Part shown: positions 24,340 to 34,724 of the stretch, in pieces
Layout of the letters: each line of letters starts with the position of its first letter
How positions within the stretch are numbered: position 1 is the first letter of the stretch
Assembly (NCBI GenBank): GCA_963678705.1
Contig: OY783208.1
Span: 18,921,486-18,985,485, forward strand
Direction: 5' to 3'
DNA length: 64,000 nt
Origin: Panorpa germanica
Taxonomy: Eukaryota; Arthropoda; Insecta; Mecoptera; Panorpidae
Translations under genes and position numbers: made by a program
Notes under the pieces: generated by a model
The model's database searches: none
What the model was told of the DNA's origin: nothing
The model's input: only the letters and a program-made list of their open reading frames with translations

Positions 24340-24755
24340 TGTGTAGTCATGAGCAAAGCCATATCAGAGACTGATAGTGGAGCATTACATCTACATAACC
24401 TCAATCAGCACAGCAGACGCCGAACATATTTACTGCTAGAAAAACTTCAGCTAGCTACCCAACATGCAGTAATGCATAATTGCATATAGAATTATCCTCG
24501 AAAGTAAAAGATGCCAAGAGAAGGCATATGCTTCTACGTCACGCCAGTATATAAAAGGAGCAGTTCAGTCAGCGATAGTCAGTCAGTCCGCGAAAATAAG
24601 TCAGTCCATAACAGTCAGTCAGCAATGAATAATTAAGTGAAAGAATAAACAGTAATTGTAACTGTTGTGTGTAAATTGTTTTGTGTGAATAAAAAAAGTC
24701 TGTAGAAGTGTTAATCCTTCTTATTATGTTAATTGTGGCTATTCATAATTTATAA
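24340..24755 (+). mobile_element. Probable solo LTR of a retrotransposon
   Basis: The stretch looks like an LTR promoter. TATATAAAAGGAGCAGTTCAG at 24551-24571 is followed by repeated GTCAGTCAGTC motifs, then by AATAAA signals near 24645 and 24690. Such TATA plus CAGT-repeat arrangements are common in insect BEL and Gypsy LTRs. I cannot define both ends and no internal coding sequence adjoins it, so the family is open. Confidence 0.35.
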
Positions 24756-24756
24756 G

Positions 24757-24960
24757 TGTTGGATTTAAATTTAGCGCCCTCTAGTAATTGATACTTCTAC
24801 TTTTCTTCTTCTTTTTACTGTCTGTAATTCTGTACTCTGTGATATCACAATGCAAATGTACTTTTGGTTAATAAAATATACCTGATTAAAATAAAATAAT
24901 AGTTTATTTCTGCTAAATATAATAGGTTATGGGCCCAGTTAAGCCCAGAGACGTTTAGTG
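24757..24960 (+). mobile_element. Copia-type LTR with primer-binding site
   Basis: The LTR (24757-24924) starts TGTTGGATTTAAATTTAGCG and is followed directly by GGTTATGGGCCCAG (24925-24938). This is complementary to the anticodon stem-loop of initiator tRNA-Met, the internal half-tRNA primer used by copia elements. The LTR is related, in inverted orientation, to the one at 25699-25909. The internal region after the primer site is quickly lost, leaving a 5' LTR relic. Confidence 0.65.
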
Positions 24961-25698
24961 AGTGTTTTCCGAAAAGTAAACAGTGAATAAAGACTTTTAG
25001 TGGTGAAGATAACCTTAAAAAAAAAACTTCTTTGTGTTGCAGGTTGCTTTAAGGTATTTTCTTGGATTAATAATATATTTAATTAAATTTTGTATTATAT
25101 TCTAATTATTGTTGAATTATGTCACGTTTGTATTATGTTTGTTTGTATTATGTTACGTTTATACATTTGAGCACAGGTGTATATGTGTCCACTCTGTTTT
25201 GAGTTTCAGGTAAAGAGTTTTAAGTTTCAGATAAAGTGAAATTGTGTCCCAAGAACCTGGAAAATCGAAAAATCACAGAAAAAATTCATGTATTTATCTT
25301 GTAAAATATTCTATAATATCATTTTATGTAAAAAACAGTATTATACGGAATGTGAAGATCTATTAAATACATATGTTATCATATATCTTTTTCAATGTAT
25401 CATATAGATTTTTGAGAAATACGCGAGAATCTATAGTATCCACGCGATGTTCTGTAACGATGAAATTATTTTTTTTTTTTTTTTTTATTTCTAAAGATTA
25501 TTACAATCTGTCCTGCTTATAGGACATTCAGTGATAGGTATGTCAAAATAAAGTGTCTTGCGCGGGATGTGCCCATCGACTCATCCCTCAATTTTAATAG
25601 GTCCTAGATTCTGTTTATTTGGCTAGTAGGTCCTGAGGTACCTTCTTTTTCTGTCTGCGTACAATGGAAATATTGGACATTAGACAGCTGGCCAAATT

Positions 25699-26305
25699 TG
25701 TTATATTTAGCAGAGATAAACTATTAATTTATATTAATCAGGTTTATTATATTTAATTAGATGTACACACGAGTTATGATGTCACAGAGTATAGAATACA
25801 ATAGTAGGACGGTATTACAGAGTTATAGTATTAACTACAGTATTACCGTGTGTATAAAGAAAGATTCAATAGTGTCAATACCGAGAGGGCGCTAAATTTA
25901 AATCCAACACTCCCTCTAAATTTAGACATTCTAACAACAAATTATGATTAATTGAGTGTCAAAAAACATTAATCAAGTTATAGTACAAGATATTCTAACA
26001 TATCACTTAACAAAAGAGTTGTAGTTAAACATACCAAGTTTAGATCTTAAGAATTGGAATTTATCTTTTGACAATGCTTTAGTTAATATATCTGCATATT
26101 GATCAGAAGTGCTTACAGATTTAAGATCTATAATCTTTTGAGAATATTTTTCTTTTATAAAGTGATACTTAATATCAATATGTTTACATCTTTTATGAAA
26201 ATTTATATTCTTAATTACACTGATGGCACTTTGATTGTCCAAATGTAAACACATAGTGTCTTGTTTATATTCACCAATATCACATAACACTTGCTTTATC
26301 CACAT
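25699..26305 (-). mobile_element. Copia element 3' end: LTR plus RNase H fragment
   Basis: A minus-strand copia relic. The LTR spans 25699-25909 (TGTTGGATTTAAAT at its 5' end, AAATATAACA at its 3' end, read on the minus strand). The last part of pol precedes it at 25910-26305. The element is 5'-deleted at about 26305, where unrelated sequence begins. Confidence 0.7.
26003..26305 (-). pseudogene. Copia pol C-terminus (RNase H)
   Basis: One hundred codons corresponding to the end of Ty1/copia pol. Visible motifs are LHLDNQSAISVIKN (RNase H acidic core), HKRCKHIDIKYHFIKE and DQYADILTKALSKDKFQFLRSKLG, the last being diagnostic for copia pol. The rest of gag-pol is missing, so this is a truncated remnant next to its own LTR. 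Confidence 0.85.
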
Positions 26306-27352
26306 AAGTAGGTTAGTAGAGCCGGTTCTGGCTTAAATCATACTATGAGTTGGAAATTATTGGTGGTGGGGATGCATTTAGGTCACGATATGCAGAGGGG
26401 GCGTGGCTAGACTTGGAAGAATGTAAAAGGGGGTAAGGGTGGGGTAAGGAGTGAGGTGGCGTGGCTAGACAATGTTGGGGTAATAGTGGGGTAATATGAA
26501 AGAGTGAGATAACGATAATAAGTATTACGTGTGTAATAATTAATATCTAATGGTAAAGAGTGAGATACCGATATTAATTCTTATGTTTGATTTGTTATTG
26601 GTTATAAGATTATGACAGTGTTAAATTATTTATAACAGTGTATTTATAGCGCATTCCTTCGAATGTAACTTGAAGCACACGTGTTAGCCGGCGTCAGCAC
26701 TGTTCTCATGAGAACTTCGTATATAAATTATTCTTATGCAATATGATAAAACAATATTTTCCAAACGTAGACAAATTTTTTGTTATACATTTTATGTTTT
26801 AGTTAAATGTAGGGCCAGATTGGGTATTGTTGTATTAGATTATTTATTTAAGTATACTAAAAGTTATAATATACGTACATTATATCATTGATGATTGTCA
26901 AAGCATACAGTTATTTTTTTATGTGTTGTAATAATCATAAAGTCTTATAAGTCAGACAATGGTGTTGTTTTACATATATGAGGTTATAACACCACAGTAA
27001 CTGTTAAAATAGTAGGAGGATATTTTATTATACAAATTTATTAGGTAGCGGTTTGATCCATATGTATGAGGCTATATAGGTTGTGGATAATAGTAGAATC
27101 ACAATTAGCTAAACCAAAAGCTCTAACTTAAGTTGAAACAAACTTTTTAAAATAAAACTGCTCGAAGGGTCGGGGCCCCCGAGAATTTTATTTATTTTGA
27201 ATGCGCGGGGATCATAGAATTAAGAATTGATAGTCTGATGGTAAATATATTATAGTATTAAATAAGTAAAGTGCTACCCTGTTAAATTTAGAAACCAACA
27301 TCAGCCCGAGAGACATCATTGACGTTGTAAAAGCATTGATTGTTATCAAGTT
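26306..27352. other. Intergenic sequence with a G-rich island
   Basis: At 26365-26490 the plus strand has repeated G runs and a duplicated GGCGTGGCTAGAC motif (26400 and 26459). This is unusual in such AT-rich DNA and could fold into a quadruplex. Near 26995-27065 a segment resembles part of 16685-16720. No gene is seen. Confidence 0.4.
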
Positions 27353-27727
27353 TTGTTGTATTGCTACCCACATCGCAAATTGAACATAGCTCGGGGTATT
27401 TGTGTTCATAAATTATTCTTATGCAAAGCGGGGAACTACTGTATTCAAAATATAAGTTCTGATGATGAGTGCAGTGATTTTGAAAGTGATATTACTGGGT
27501 CCAACGATGAAATAGAGTTTATAAATGGTACTGAAGAAACTGTGTGTAGTTATATTTCAGACTCTGTCTGTGAAGAAATCGCCATTGGTCATGAGGAAAT
27601 TTATATATCTGACTGTGAAAATATTTCAAATTTAGATTCAGATTGTGAATTGATTGAAGAAACTGTTGATATATCTGACGATAACAACGAAATCATAGAA
27701 ATCGTTGACTCTGAAGAAGAAGGTTAG
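27353..27727 (+). CDS. Acidic unrecognised ORF
   Basis: An open frame of 124 codons. From about residue 34 on it is dominated by Asp, Glu and Ser (ISSDDECSDFESDITGS, then further acidic runs to EIVDSEEEG), with several Cys. The long, compositionally coherent stretch is unlikely to be chance in this AT-rich DNA, but I know no matching family. The first 30 residues may not be coding. A donor-like GGTTAGT at the very end leaves open that this is exon 1 of a gene continuing into the ORF at 27798, with an intron of about 61 bp (27723-27783) that keeps the frame. Confidence 0.35.
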   Translation: MLYCYPHRKLNIARGICVHKLFLCKAGNYCIQNISSDDECSDFESDITGSNDEIEFINGTEETVCSYISDSVCEEIAIGHEEIYISDCENISNLDSDCELIEETVDISDDNNEIIEIVDSEEEG

Positions 27728-27797
27728 TCAGTGATTATAGAAAAGTACTAAAATTGGAAGTGATTGATTGTATTAAGATTAAGTTAAGCGTATTTTT

Positions 27798-28211
27798 ATG
27801 AAAATGTATATTAAAAATTTTTCTCCACGTTTATTATTTGAAATAAATGAAGGTGAACATATATTTATTTTACCTAGACTATTAAATATTGAAGTAAATT
27901 TTAATTTATTTTTAGATAGAAAAGAATTGTTATTATTGATATTAATTGATAATATAAGCAAGATATATTTAAACATAATATATATACCAAATAAATTTAA
28001 TTTAGGCATTGATTTAAAGTTAAATTGTGGATTACAGTGTCATTTGTTAATAGATTTAAATATGTTTAATCAATTTAAATTCTTTGATGAAATTATAATC
28101 AATCAGAATAATTTCTGTGAAACTTTTAGAGCCGGGTTACTTTTTATATCTGAATTTGGAGACCCTGGATATGAGAGCCAAGACTCACTTGATTGGATTC
28201 TTAATGATTAA
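27798..28211 (+). CDS. Unrecognised 137-residue ORF downstream of acidic ORF
   Basis: Open from ATG at 27798, and in frame from 27783, to TAA at 28211. The protein has alternating hydrophobic stretches suggesting beta strands, a central leucine/isoleucine-rich segment, and an acidic C-terminus (EFGDPGYESQDSLDWILND). Codon use is AT-rich but the frame shows no decay. Together with the preceding acidic ORF it could form one spliced gene of about 260 codons. No domain is recognised, and I do not propose a function. Confidence 0.4.
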   Translation: MKMYIKNFSPRLLFEINEGEHIFILPRLLNIEVNFNLFLDRKELLLLILIDNISKIYLNIIYIPNKFNLGIDLKLNCGLQCHLLIDLNMFNQFKFFDEIIINQNNFCETFRAGLLFISEFGDPGYESQDSLDWILND

Positions 28212-28741
28212 TTTTATTGCACTAATTACTAATAGATTGTAAATTTTGTTGTACATAGAAAATATATCCAAATAAGGATAATTCATAAAGTATAAGGGTG
28301 CTAATTCATCCATTGAATTTACATGACTTGAACAATATGAATACAAAATTGCATGACTTAACCAAATATGGGCACAAAATTTTTATAGTACACTTTTATA
28401 GAAATTAAGACATAGTACATAAACCCATTACCAAACAGTTTAACTCGGTTTGATTCGGTCAAGTTCGTCGATTCTCGCCATTTGCTATTTCATTTGACAG
28501 TTGTTACATTGTTTCGTTCCATACACTTATAAAAAATAGTTTTAGATACATTCTTTTATCTCAAGTTATATTTAAATAATAAATATATATAATAAAATAT
28601 TATATTCTTGTCTGATTTATATAATAAACTGTATTGTATCACTTAAACCTTTATTTGTAATTATTATTAACTATAAACCACGTTTGTAGTTAACCTTTTT
28701 TGCTAAACACTTTTTGTTTCTAATACATTACTCTACATCAT
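28212..28741. other. Flank of the Gypsy insertion
   Basis: AT-rich DNA that includes the dispersed repeat shared with 6600-6640 (near 28385). It ends with TCAT at 28738-28741, the left target duplication of the Gypsy element. Confidence 0.6.
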
Positions 28742-29489
28742 TGTTGTAAAATAGTGTGGTATTGTCGTTCTGGAGGAGATTACTCAGCTTACTAGTACAT
28801 TCTGCAGGGATGCTAGCTTCTGGTAGTAGATTCTTCAGTTGACGACTTCCAACACCAATTACAGTAGTAATCGAATATCTTTCTTAAGATGATTAATAAG
28901 GATTCTTGTTCAGACGGTGTATTGTTGCAATTAGAGAATACTTGAGCGGTCTAAAGTAACCTCGTTGCGACATGCGACGGTTGAACAATTAGTATCTTTT
29001 TATTACTATTAATACAAACACTTTTATTAAAATATATCATTTATTCGTTGTAATATTATATCTGCTTACTTAATTACAATAGTATTTTATTAGATTAACG
29101 AAGATGACAGATATAAAACAAAATGTAATTCTATAGTGTTATAATTTAATTAATAGTTGAAATGTGCTCACTATTCAATACGTACGAAGTTGCGAATAGT
29201 AATGCTTGCTTTGAGACTCAGGAGAAGACTGGCTTTCAGCGTCTTGTGCAATTTAATATATAATAATTTATTTCACATCACAGAACGCCAATACTGAATT
29301 ACCAGCATTAAATCAATATTAATCTCCACAAACCAGAGACAATATTTATAAGCGCTAAACTTAAATAATTATTCTTTACAATCTTAATACTAATACAAAA
29401 ACTGTTTACATAATATAATTCTATTACATAATTAACATTTAATATCATTAAAAATAAAAGGTAAGTGCGACATATGCGTACTTACAACA
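28742..29489 (-). repeat. 3' LTR of the Gypsy element
   Basis: 748 bp with terminal inverted TGTTGTAA/TTACAACA. It matches the other LTR at 35794-36541 base for base as far as I can see. The purine-rich stretch just inside it (minus strand GGTTGAGGAG, about 29490-29499) is the likely polypurine tract. Confidence 0.93.
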
Positions 29490-29774
29490 CTCCTCAACCA
29501 AAGAAAAGGAACGCATATAAAACAAAACATATGCGTTTCTGCTCTAAGGAAAAGAAAAAGGAAAAATTGTGATAGGGGAGATGTCGTACATATCACAACA
29601 CCCCCTTTCAAAAAAAAAGGGACACGTATAAAAACAAAATATACGAGTTACAATTCTAGAAAAAAACAAAAAGAGAAGCAAAGTGTCGACAACGATTCTG
29701 ATCCCATCGTATAGAGTTAACACTGCTCCACAAAACAATCATCCCTGACAAAATCCATTTCATTCGTCAAGTTT

Positions 29775-32700
29775 TTATTCATTGGTACAAAATCTCTTCA
29801 ACCTATTATTATGAACTACCGTATGTTTTTTACCAATTAGTATTTCTGTATTAACAGGGGATATAATTTTAGTAACTTTATACGGTCCTACGTATAAGGG
29901 TAAAAGTTTTTTTGACTGTCCTTTAGTTGGTAACTGTTCATTTCTTAATAAAACTAGTTCGTTTACTTTAGGTGTGAAAAGAGAATTGACCCTTTTATCA
30001 AAATATAATTTTGTTTTTTCTTTGCTTTTAACCAAGTTATTTATAGCAAGTTCCCTCGCTACTTGTAACCTGTGTTTGAGTTCTACTATAAAATTATTAT
30101 AAGTATTTACCTCAATTGGTTCTTTATAAAAAATTGAAGGCAGATTTGCCTTATGTCCATAAATTAGTTCGAAAGGAGTAAAACCGGTCGCTGTATGCGG
30201 AGTTGTGTTATACACGAACATTGCATAGGGAATCCAATTTATCCAATCATCCTGCTTTTTACAAAAATTCCTTAGATACTCGGCAAGGGTTCTATGAACT
30301 CTTTCTAAGGCACCGTTGGTTGCTGGTCTAAATGCTGTTGTTTTTAATTGTTTAATTTTTAACAATTTGCATATATCTTTAAAAATTTTTGACATGAAAT
30401 TTGTTCCTTGGTCTGTTAAGATCATATTAGGAACTCCGTACCTACAAATAACGTTAGTTACTAATGCTTTCGCGACAGTATTTGCCTCCTGGTTTATAAT
30501 AGGAATAGCTTCCGTAAATTTAGTAAGGTCATCCTGTATTGTTAGTAAGTATTTGTATTTGTCGTTGTCGTCTTTCTTGGGAAGATATACTATGTCCAAA
30601 GCCAACCTTTCGAAACTATGTTTCGAAGTCGATGTAATTGTTAATGGGCATTTATTTAATTTGCACACTTTATTCTTTTGACATGATACACATTGTCTAA
30701 TAAAATTTTTAACTTTTCTAATCATACTTGGAAATTTAAAGTGTGATTTTAATCGTTTAATTGTTTTAGAAACTCCTAAGTGGCCTGCTGTGGGATTAAC
30801 ATGAAATTCCGAAATTACATTGTTTATTAACTCAGGGTCACTAATTTTAAGTATATTGTCATTATAAATGTGTACTATTATATTTGTTTTATCAAAGATA
30901 TGTCTGATCATAGTTCGTAACTGGGCAAAATCTAATTTACTTAGTTCAGACTCGAACCTGTTCATAGCTATGTTAGTAATTTTGTGTAAAGTACAAAAGT
31001 TTTTCAGATTCACTAATGCCAAAAATATTTCTTTATAATTTGGTAGATTAAAATGAAATTCCTTAATTATTAAACAGATAATAAATCTAGTATCAATTTC
31101 AACATATGCAATTTCTGATACTTCTTTTTCTTGTATTAGAAATGCATTGATACTACTAAATTTATTGATTAATTCAGGAGAATTTCCAATTGAATTTTTA
31201 AAATCTTTTGATACAAAATCTACTAATGAAAATGACGTCGGTGCGTCATATAAACTTTTATCATGTTCAATTACTTTATTGTTTATGATAATTTTATTTT
31301 TAATTATTTCTAAATAATTTTCGTATGTGACATCCATTGTTTCAACCTGAAGTGAGTATACGCGACTTAGGGCATCTACGTGTGGAATCGAACTACCTGG
31401 TCTATATATTACTTCGTAATTATATTCCTCTAGTTTTATCCGCCAACGCATAAGTCTAGAACTCGGGTCCTTAATACTCATTAACCAAGTCAAGGCTTGA
31501 TGGTCTGTTACGATACTAAAAAACTTTCCATAGAGATAGGGTCTAAAATGAGCCACAGCCCATACTACTGCTAATAACTCACGTTCAGTAGTTGTGTAAT
31601 TTTGTTGTGCCTTATTTAGAGTTCTTGAAGCATATGCTATTGGGTGGCTTTCCTTAATAGTACCTTGTGAAAGGACTGCACCTATAGCATATTTACTTGC
31701 ATCCGTGGTTACAACGAAATTTTTACTAAAGTCCGGGTATTGCAAAACAGGTGATATGGTTAATTTATTTTTTAAAGTTTTAAATGATTCGTCGCATTGG
31801 TCTGACCATTCTAATACTTTAACATTACTGTTTGCTGCATTATATAGTGGTTTGGCTATCTCTGCGTAATGCGGTATATGTCGGCGATAATAACCGGACA
31901 TACCCAAAAATGTTTTAATTTGTTTAGGACTGTTTGGAATGGGGAAATTCCTTATTGCTTCTACTTTAGAAGGATCTGGTAGAATACCTGTTTCATTAAT
32001 AACGTGACCTAAATAAATCAAATCTTTATGTAGAAAGTTACATTTGGATGGTTGGAGCTTCAAATTATGTTCCCGTAATTTAGAAAAAACGTTTTTTAAT
32101 CTTTGGTTGTGCTCAGAAATGTTTTTTCCAAAAATGACTACATCGTCCAGATAGATTAAGCAATCTATTCCTTGCAAACCTGTGAGAACGTGAGACATAA
32201 GTCTCTGAAACATGGGGGGGGCTCCTTTAAGTCCGAATGGCATTCTTACAAATTGATAGTGTTTAAAGTTCGCACTAAATGCTGTTTTCTCTTTATCTTC
32301 GGGAAGCATAGGGACCTGGTGAAAACCGCTTGCTAAGTCAAGGGTAGAGAAAAATTTTGCACCACTAAGTTGGTCCAGTATATCATGTATAAGAGGCAAA
32401 GGATAGGCGTCACTTGTTGTCTGCTCGTTAAGTTTACGGAAATCGACTACTACGCGGAATTGTTTATTACCTAACGCATCTGGTTTTTTTGGTACTACTA
32501 ATAAAGGTGCGTTATAGGGTGAGTCGCTTTCTTCAATTATGTTGTTGACCAACAGTTCCTGAATATGCTTTTCCACAATCTCTTTTTGCGCATGGGGCAA
32601 TCGATACGGTTTAACGTTAACGGGTTTAGAAGAATTAATCTTTATCTTATGACTTAATGCGCTCGTACAAGATAACTTGTCTCCCGGTAAAAAAAATATG

Positions 32701-34724
32701 TCATTAAAGCTGTCACAGATTTCTATTAATTCTGTTACTAATTCTGAATTGACATGTGAAAGATTTAAATTGTTTAATAAAAGTTCCTTACGGTTGTTAG
32801 GACTTGATTTTGAAAAATGGTAAATACTAAATTGATCTATCGGTATGATATTCGGTTTGAAATTACTAAGTATTATATTTTTTATTGAAGAATTTATTAT
32901 TGAAATATAGAAAATATTTTTGACGGGCTTGATTAATGCATTAGCTAAAAAAACTTCAGGTAACAATTCCCTGGCTACACAAACTCCTACTGTAGAACCT
33001 GACATAGGAATTATTTTCCTCGTACGTGCTGGTAAAACGATATTGTTTATATTTATAAGTGGGAGCTCAATTACTTTGCCACATTCTGAGAATTGTACTC
33101 TGTTCATTTTTAGATTAATTACTGCATTTAGTTTCCGTAAAATATCTAACCCTATAATTCCATCGTGTTTAATGGGGAAATTTTCTGACACAACCTGTAA
33201 AGTTTGTTTCGACTTATTACTATCTAAAATTATAGAAGTTTTCAGTGAACCTAAGGTATAAGGCGTGCCTTCAGAAATACCCTTCAATAGAATTTTAGAT
33301 TTATTATTAATTCTGACATTGTTATTTAAAATATTTTGTTTAATCAAGGAGATTTGAGAACCAGTATCTAATAAAAATGATACGGTTTTAGCTTTGGCTG
33401 CGACCATCTTGAATTGGATAGTGTCAACTGTTTGCTTAGCCTTAACATTTTTATTTTTACTGTCAAAACTTAGAATATCATTATTATTTTGTAAATTACC
33501 CGTATTGATCTCATCAAAATCATAAAAAAAACATAATTCATTATTTGAATTGTGTTGTGTCTTGTTAGTAAAAGATACTTGAGAACCATCAGATATAAGA
33601 TGTTTCGATCTTTCACAACAAGTAGAAGGTTCTGATAAAATTGTGGCCTCCCTACAAGTATTAACTTGAGCAATAGGGTTACCCGTATCTAGATTTTCCT
33701 TCTTAATAAAACAATACTTTTCTGTATGACCACTTTTCTTACAATGGTTACAGAACAAATTTTTAGTTTTTGTTTCGACCTTATTAGGAATTTGCTTGCT
33801 TGAAACTGGTTTACTATTAGAATTAGGAACGCTTGGATATGTTTTGACTTTAATATGCCTTCTTCTTTCTAGATTGCGCCACCGTCTCTCCAGAAACTCT
33901 GTAAATTCATTTAAGGTTGGTAATTCAGAATTATTTCTGTTTTCCCATTCCTTTGACGAATTAAAATCTAATTTGGTCTTTAAAATATGTATTAACATAA
34001 AATCTGAATGATTAGAATATATCCCCAATTCGGTTAATGCTCTAATCGATTCATTAATTTCATCTAGTAGTTTTTTGATATTGATTTCGGACTCTAAACG
34101 TATAACATTGTAGTTTATTAAATTGTTTAAACAGGTTTCAATAAGTGCTACCTTGTTATCATAACGTTTACAAAGGATGTTCCAAACAATTTCGTAATTA
34201 TCATTTGTTAAAGGATAATTCTTTATGAGTTTGAGTGGTTCTCCTGACAAATTTAACTTTAAATAATGCATTTTTTCAATGCTTGATAGTTTACTATTAT
34301 TACGAATTAAATTTGTAAATAATTCCATAAAACTTTGCCAATTAATATATTCTCCATCAAAAACGGTTAGTTGCATTGGACTTAAGTTCAGATTTTTTAT
34401 TGAATCTATACTTTTTGAGTCGTCTACAATATGTGTATCATTCTCAAATGTTTGCTTATAATTCAACAAGTAAATAAGAGTGTCGTCATAAATACTTTCA
34501 ACTTCCATAGACTTACTAACGATAGCCGAAGCTTCTTCATTTTTTAGAGTTGGAAGCAATGCTTCTACGATACTACTATATTTAACCCAAGCTTTGTCTA
34601 AGTTTTTGATTTTTAATTCAACTATTGTTAAGGATGTTGATTGGACTTCTAGATTTTTTGAAAACTCATTAATTAGATTGATTGTATTCTCAACTAGTGT
34701 GAGTGAATGAACGTTCGGTGCCAT
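29775..34724 (-). CDS. Gypsy gag-pol polyprotein
   Basis: 1649 codons in one frame, with gag fused to pol without a frameshift. Gag occupies about residues 1-345 and ends with a CCHC zinc knuckle (C325, C328, H333, C338). The aspartic protease follows with DTG at 453-455. Reverse transcriptase covers about 690-880 with YLDD at 858-861. RNase H begins near TTDAS at 1006-1010. Integrase has the HHCC module (H1308, H1315, C1345, C1348) and a DD35E core (D1377, D1438, E1474). All catalytic residues that I can check are present, so the protein could be functional. Translation presumably starts at the ATG at 34722-34724. The ORF ends 285 bp before the 3' LTR. Confidence 0.95.
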   Translation of the reverse strand: MAPNVHSLTLVENTINLINEFSKNLEVQSTSLTIVELKIKNLDKAWVKYSSIVEALLPTLKNEEASAIVSKSMEVESIYDDTLIYLLNYKQTFENDTHIVDDSKSIDSIKNLNLSPMQLTVFDGEYINWQSFMELFTNLIRNNSKLSSIEKMHYLKLNLSGEPLKLIKNYPLTNDNYEIVWNILCKRYDNKVALIETCLNNLINYNVIRLESEINIKKLLDEINESIRALTELGIYSNHSDFMLIHILKTKLDFNSSKEWENRNNSELPTLNEFTEFLERRWRNLERRRHIKVKTYPSVPNSNSKPVSSKQIPNKVETKTKNLFCNHCKKSGHTEKYCFIKKENLDTGNPIAQVNTCREATILSEPSTCCERSKHLISDGSQVSFTNKTQHNSNNELCFFYDFDEINTGNLQNNNDILSFDSKNKNVKAKQTVDTIQFKMVAAKAKTVSFLLDTGSQISLIKQNILNNNVRINNKSKILLKGISEGTPYTLGSLKTSIILDSNKSKQTLQVVSENFPIKHDGIIGLDILRKLNAVINLKMNRVQFSECGKVIELPLININNIVLPARTRKIIPMSGSTVGVCVARELLPEVFLANALIKPVKNIFYISIINSSIKNIILSNFKPNIIPIDQFSIYHFSKSSPNNRKELLLNNLNLSHVNSELVTELIEICDSFNDIFFLPGDKLSCTSALSHKIKINSSKPVNVKPYRLPHAQKEIVEKHIQELLVNNIIEESDSPYNAPLLVVPKKPDALGNKQFRVVVDFRKLNEQTTSDAYPLPLIHDILDQLSGAKFFSTLDLASGFHQVPMLPEDKEKTAFSANFKHYQFVRMPFGLKGAPPMFQRLMSHVLTGLQGIDCLIYLDDVVIFGKNISEHNQRLKNVFSKLREHNLKLQPSKCNFLHKDLIYLGHVINETGILPDPSKVEAIRNFPIPNSPKQIKTFLGMSGYYRRHIPHYAEIAKPLYNAANSNVKVLEWSDQCDESFKTLKNKLTISPVLQYPDFSKNFVVTTDASKYAIGAVLSQGTIKESHPIAYASRTLNKAQQNYTTTERELLAVVWAVAHFRPYLYGKFFSIVTDHQALTWLMSIKDPSSRLMRWRIKLEEYNYEVIYRPGSSIPHVDALSRVYSLQVETMDVTYENYLEIIKNKIIINNKVIEHDKSLYDAPTSFSLVDFVSKDFKNSIGNSPELINKFSSINAFLIQEKEVSEIAYVEIDTRFIICLIIKEFHFNLPNYKEIFLALVNLKNFCTLHKITNIAMNRFESELSKLDFAQLRTMIRHIFDKTNIIVHIYNDNILKISDPELINNVISEFHVNPTAGHLGVSKTIKRLKSHFKFPSMIRKVKNFIRQCVSCQKNKVCKLNKCPLTITSTSKHSFERLALDIVYLPKKDDNDKYKYLLTIQDDLTKFTEAIPIINQEANTVAKALVTNVICRYGVPNMILTDQGTNFMSKIFKDICKLLKIKQLKTTAFRPATNGALERVHRTLAEYLRNFCKKQDDWINWIPYAMFVYNTTPHTATGFTPFELIYGHKANLPSIFYKEPIEVNTYNNFIVELKHRLQVARELAINNLVKSKEKTKLYFDKRVNSLFTPKVNELVLLRNEQLPTKGQSKKLLPLYVGPYKVTKIISPVNTEILIGKKHTVVHNNRLKRFCTNE

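Noticed and set aside
29544-29738. Envelope gene of the Gypsy element
   Set aside because: 64 codons, no signal or membrane architecture of an envelope protein; probably chance in the 3' untranslated part.
30316-34461. Plus-strand ORFs inside the Gypsy element
   Set aside because: All are complementary shadows of the intact gag-pol frame.
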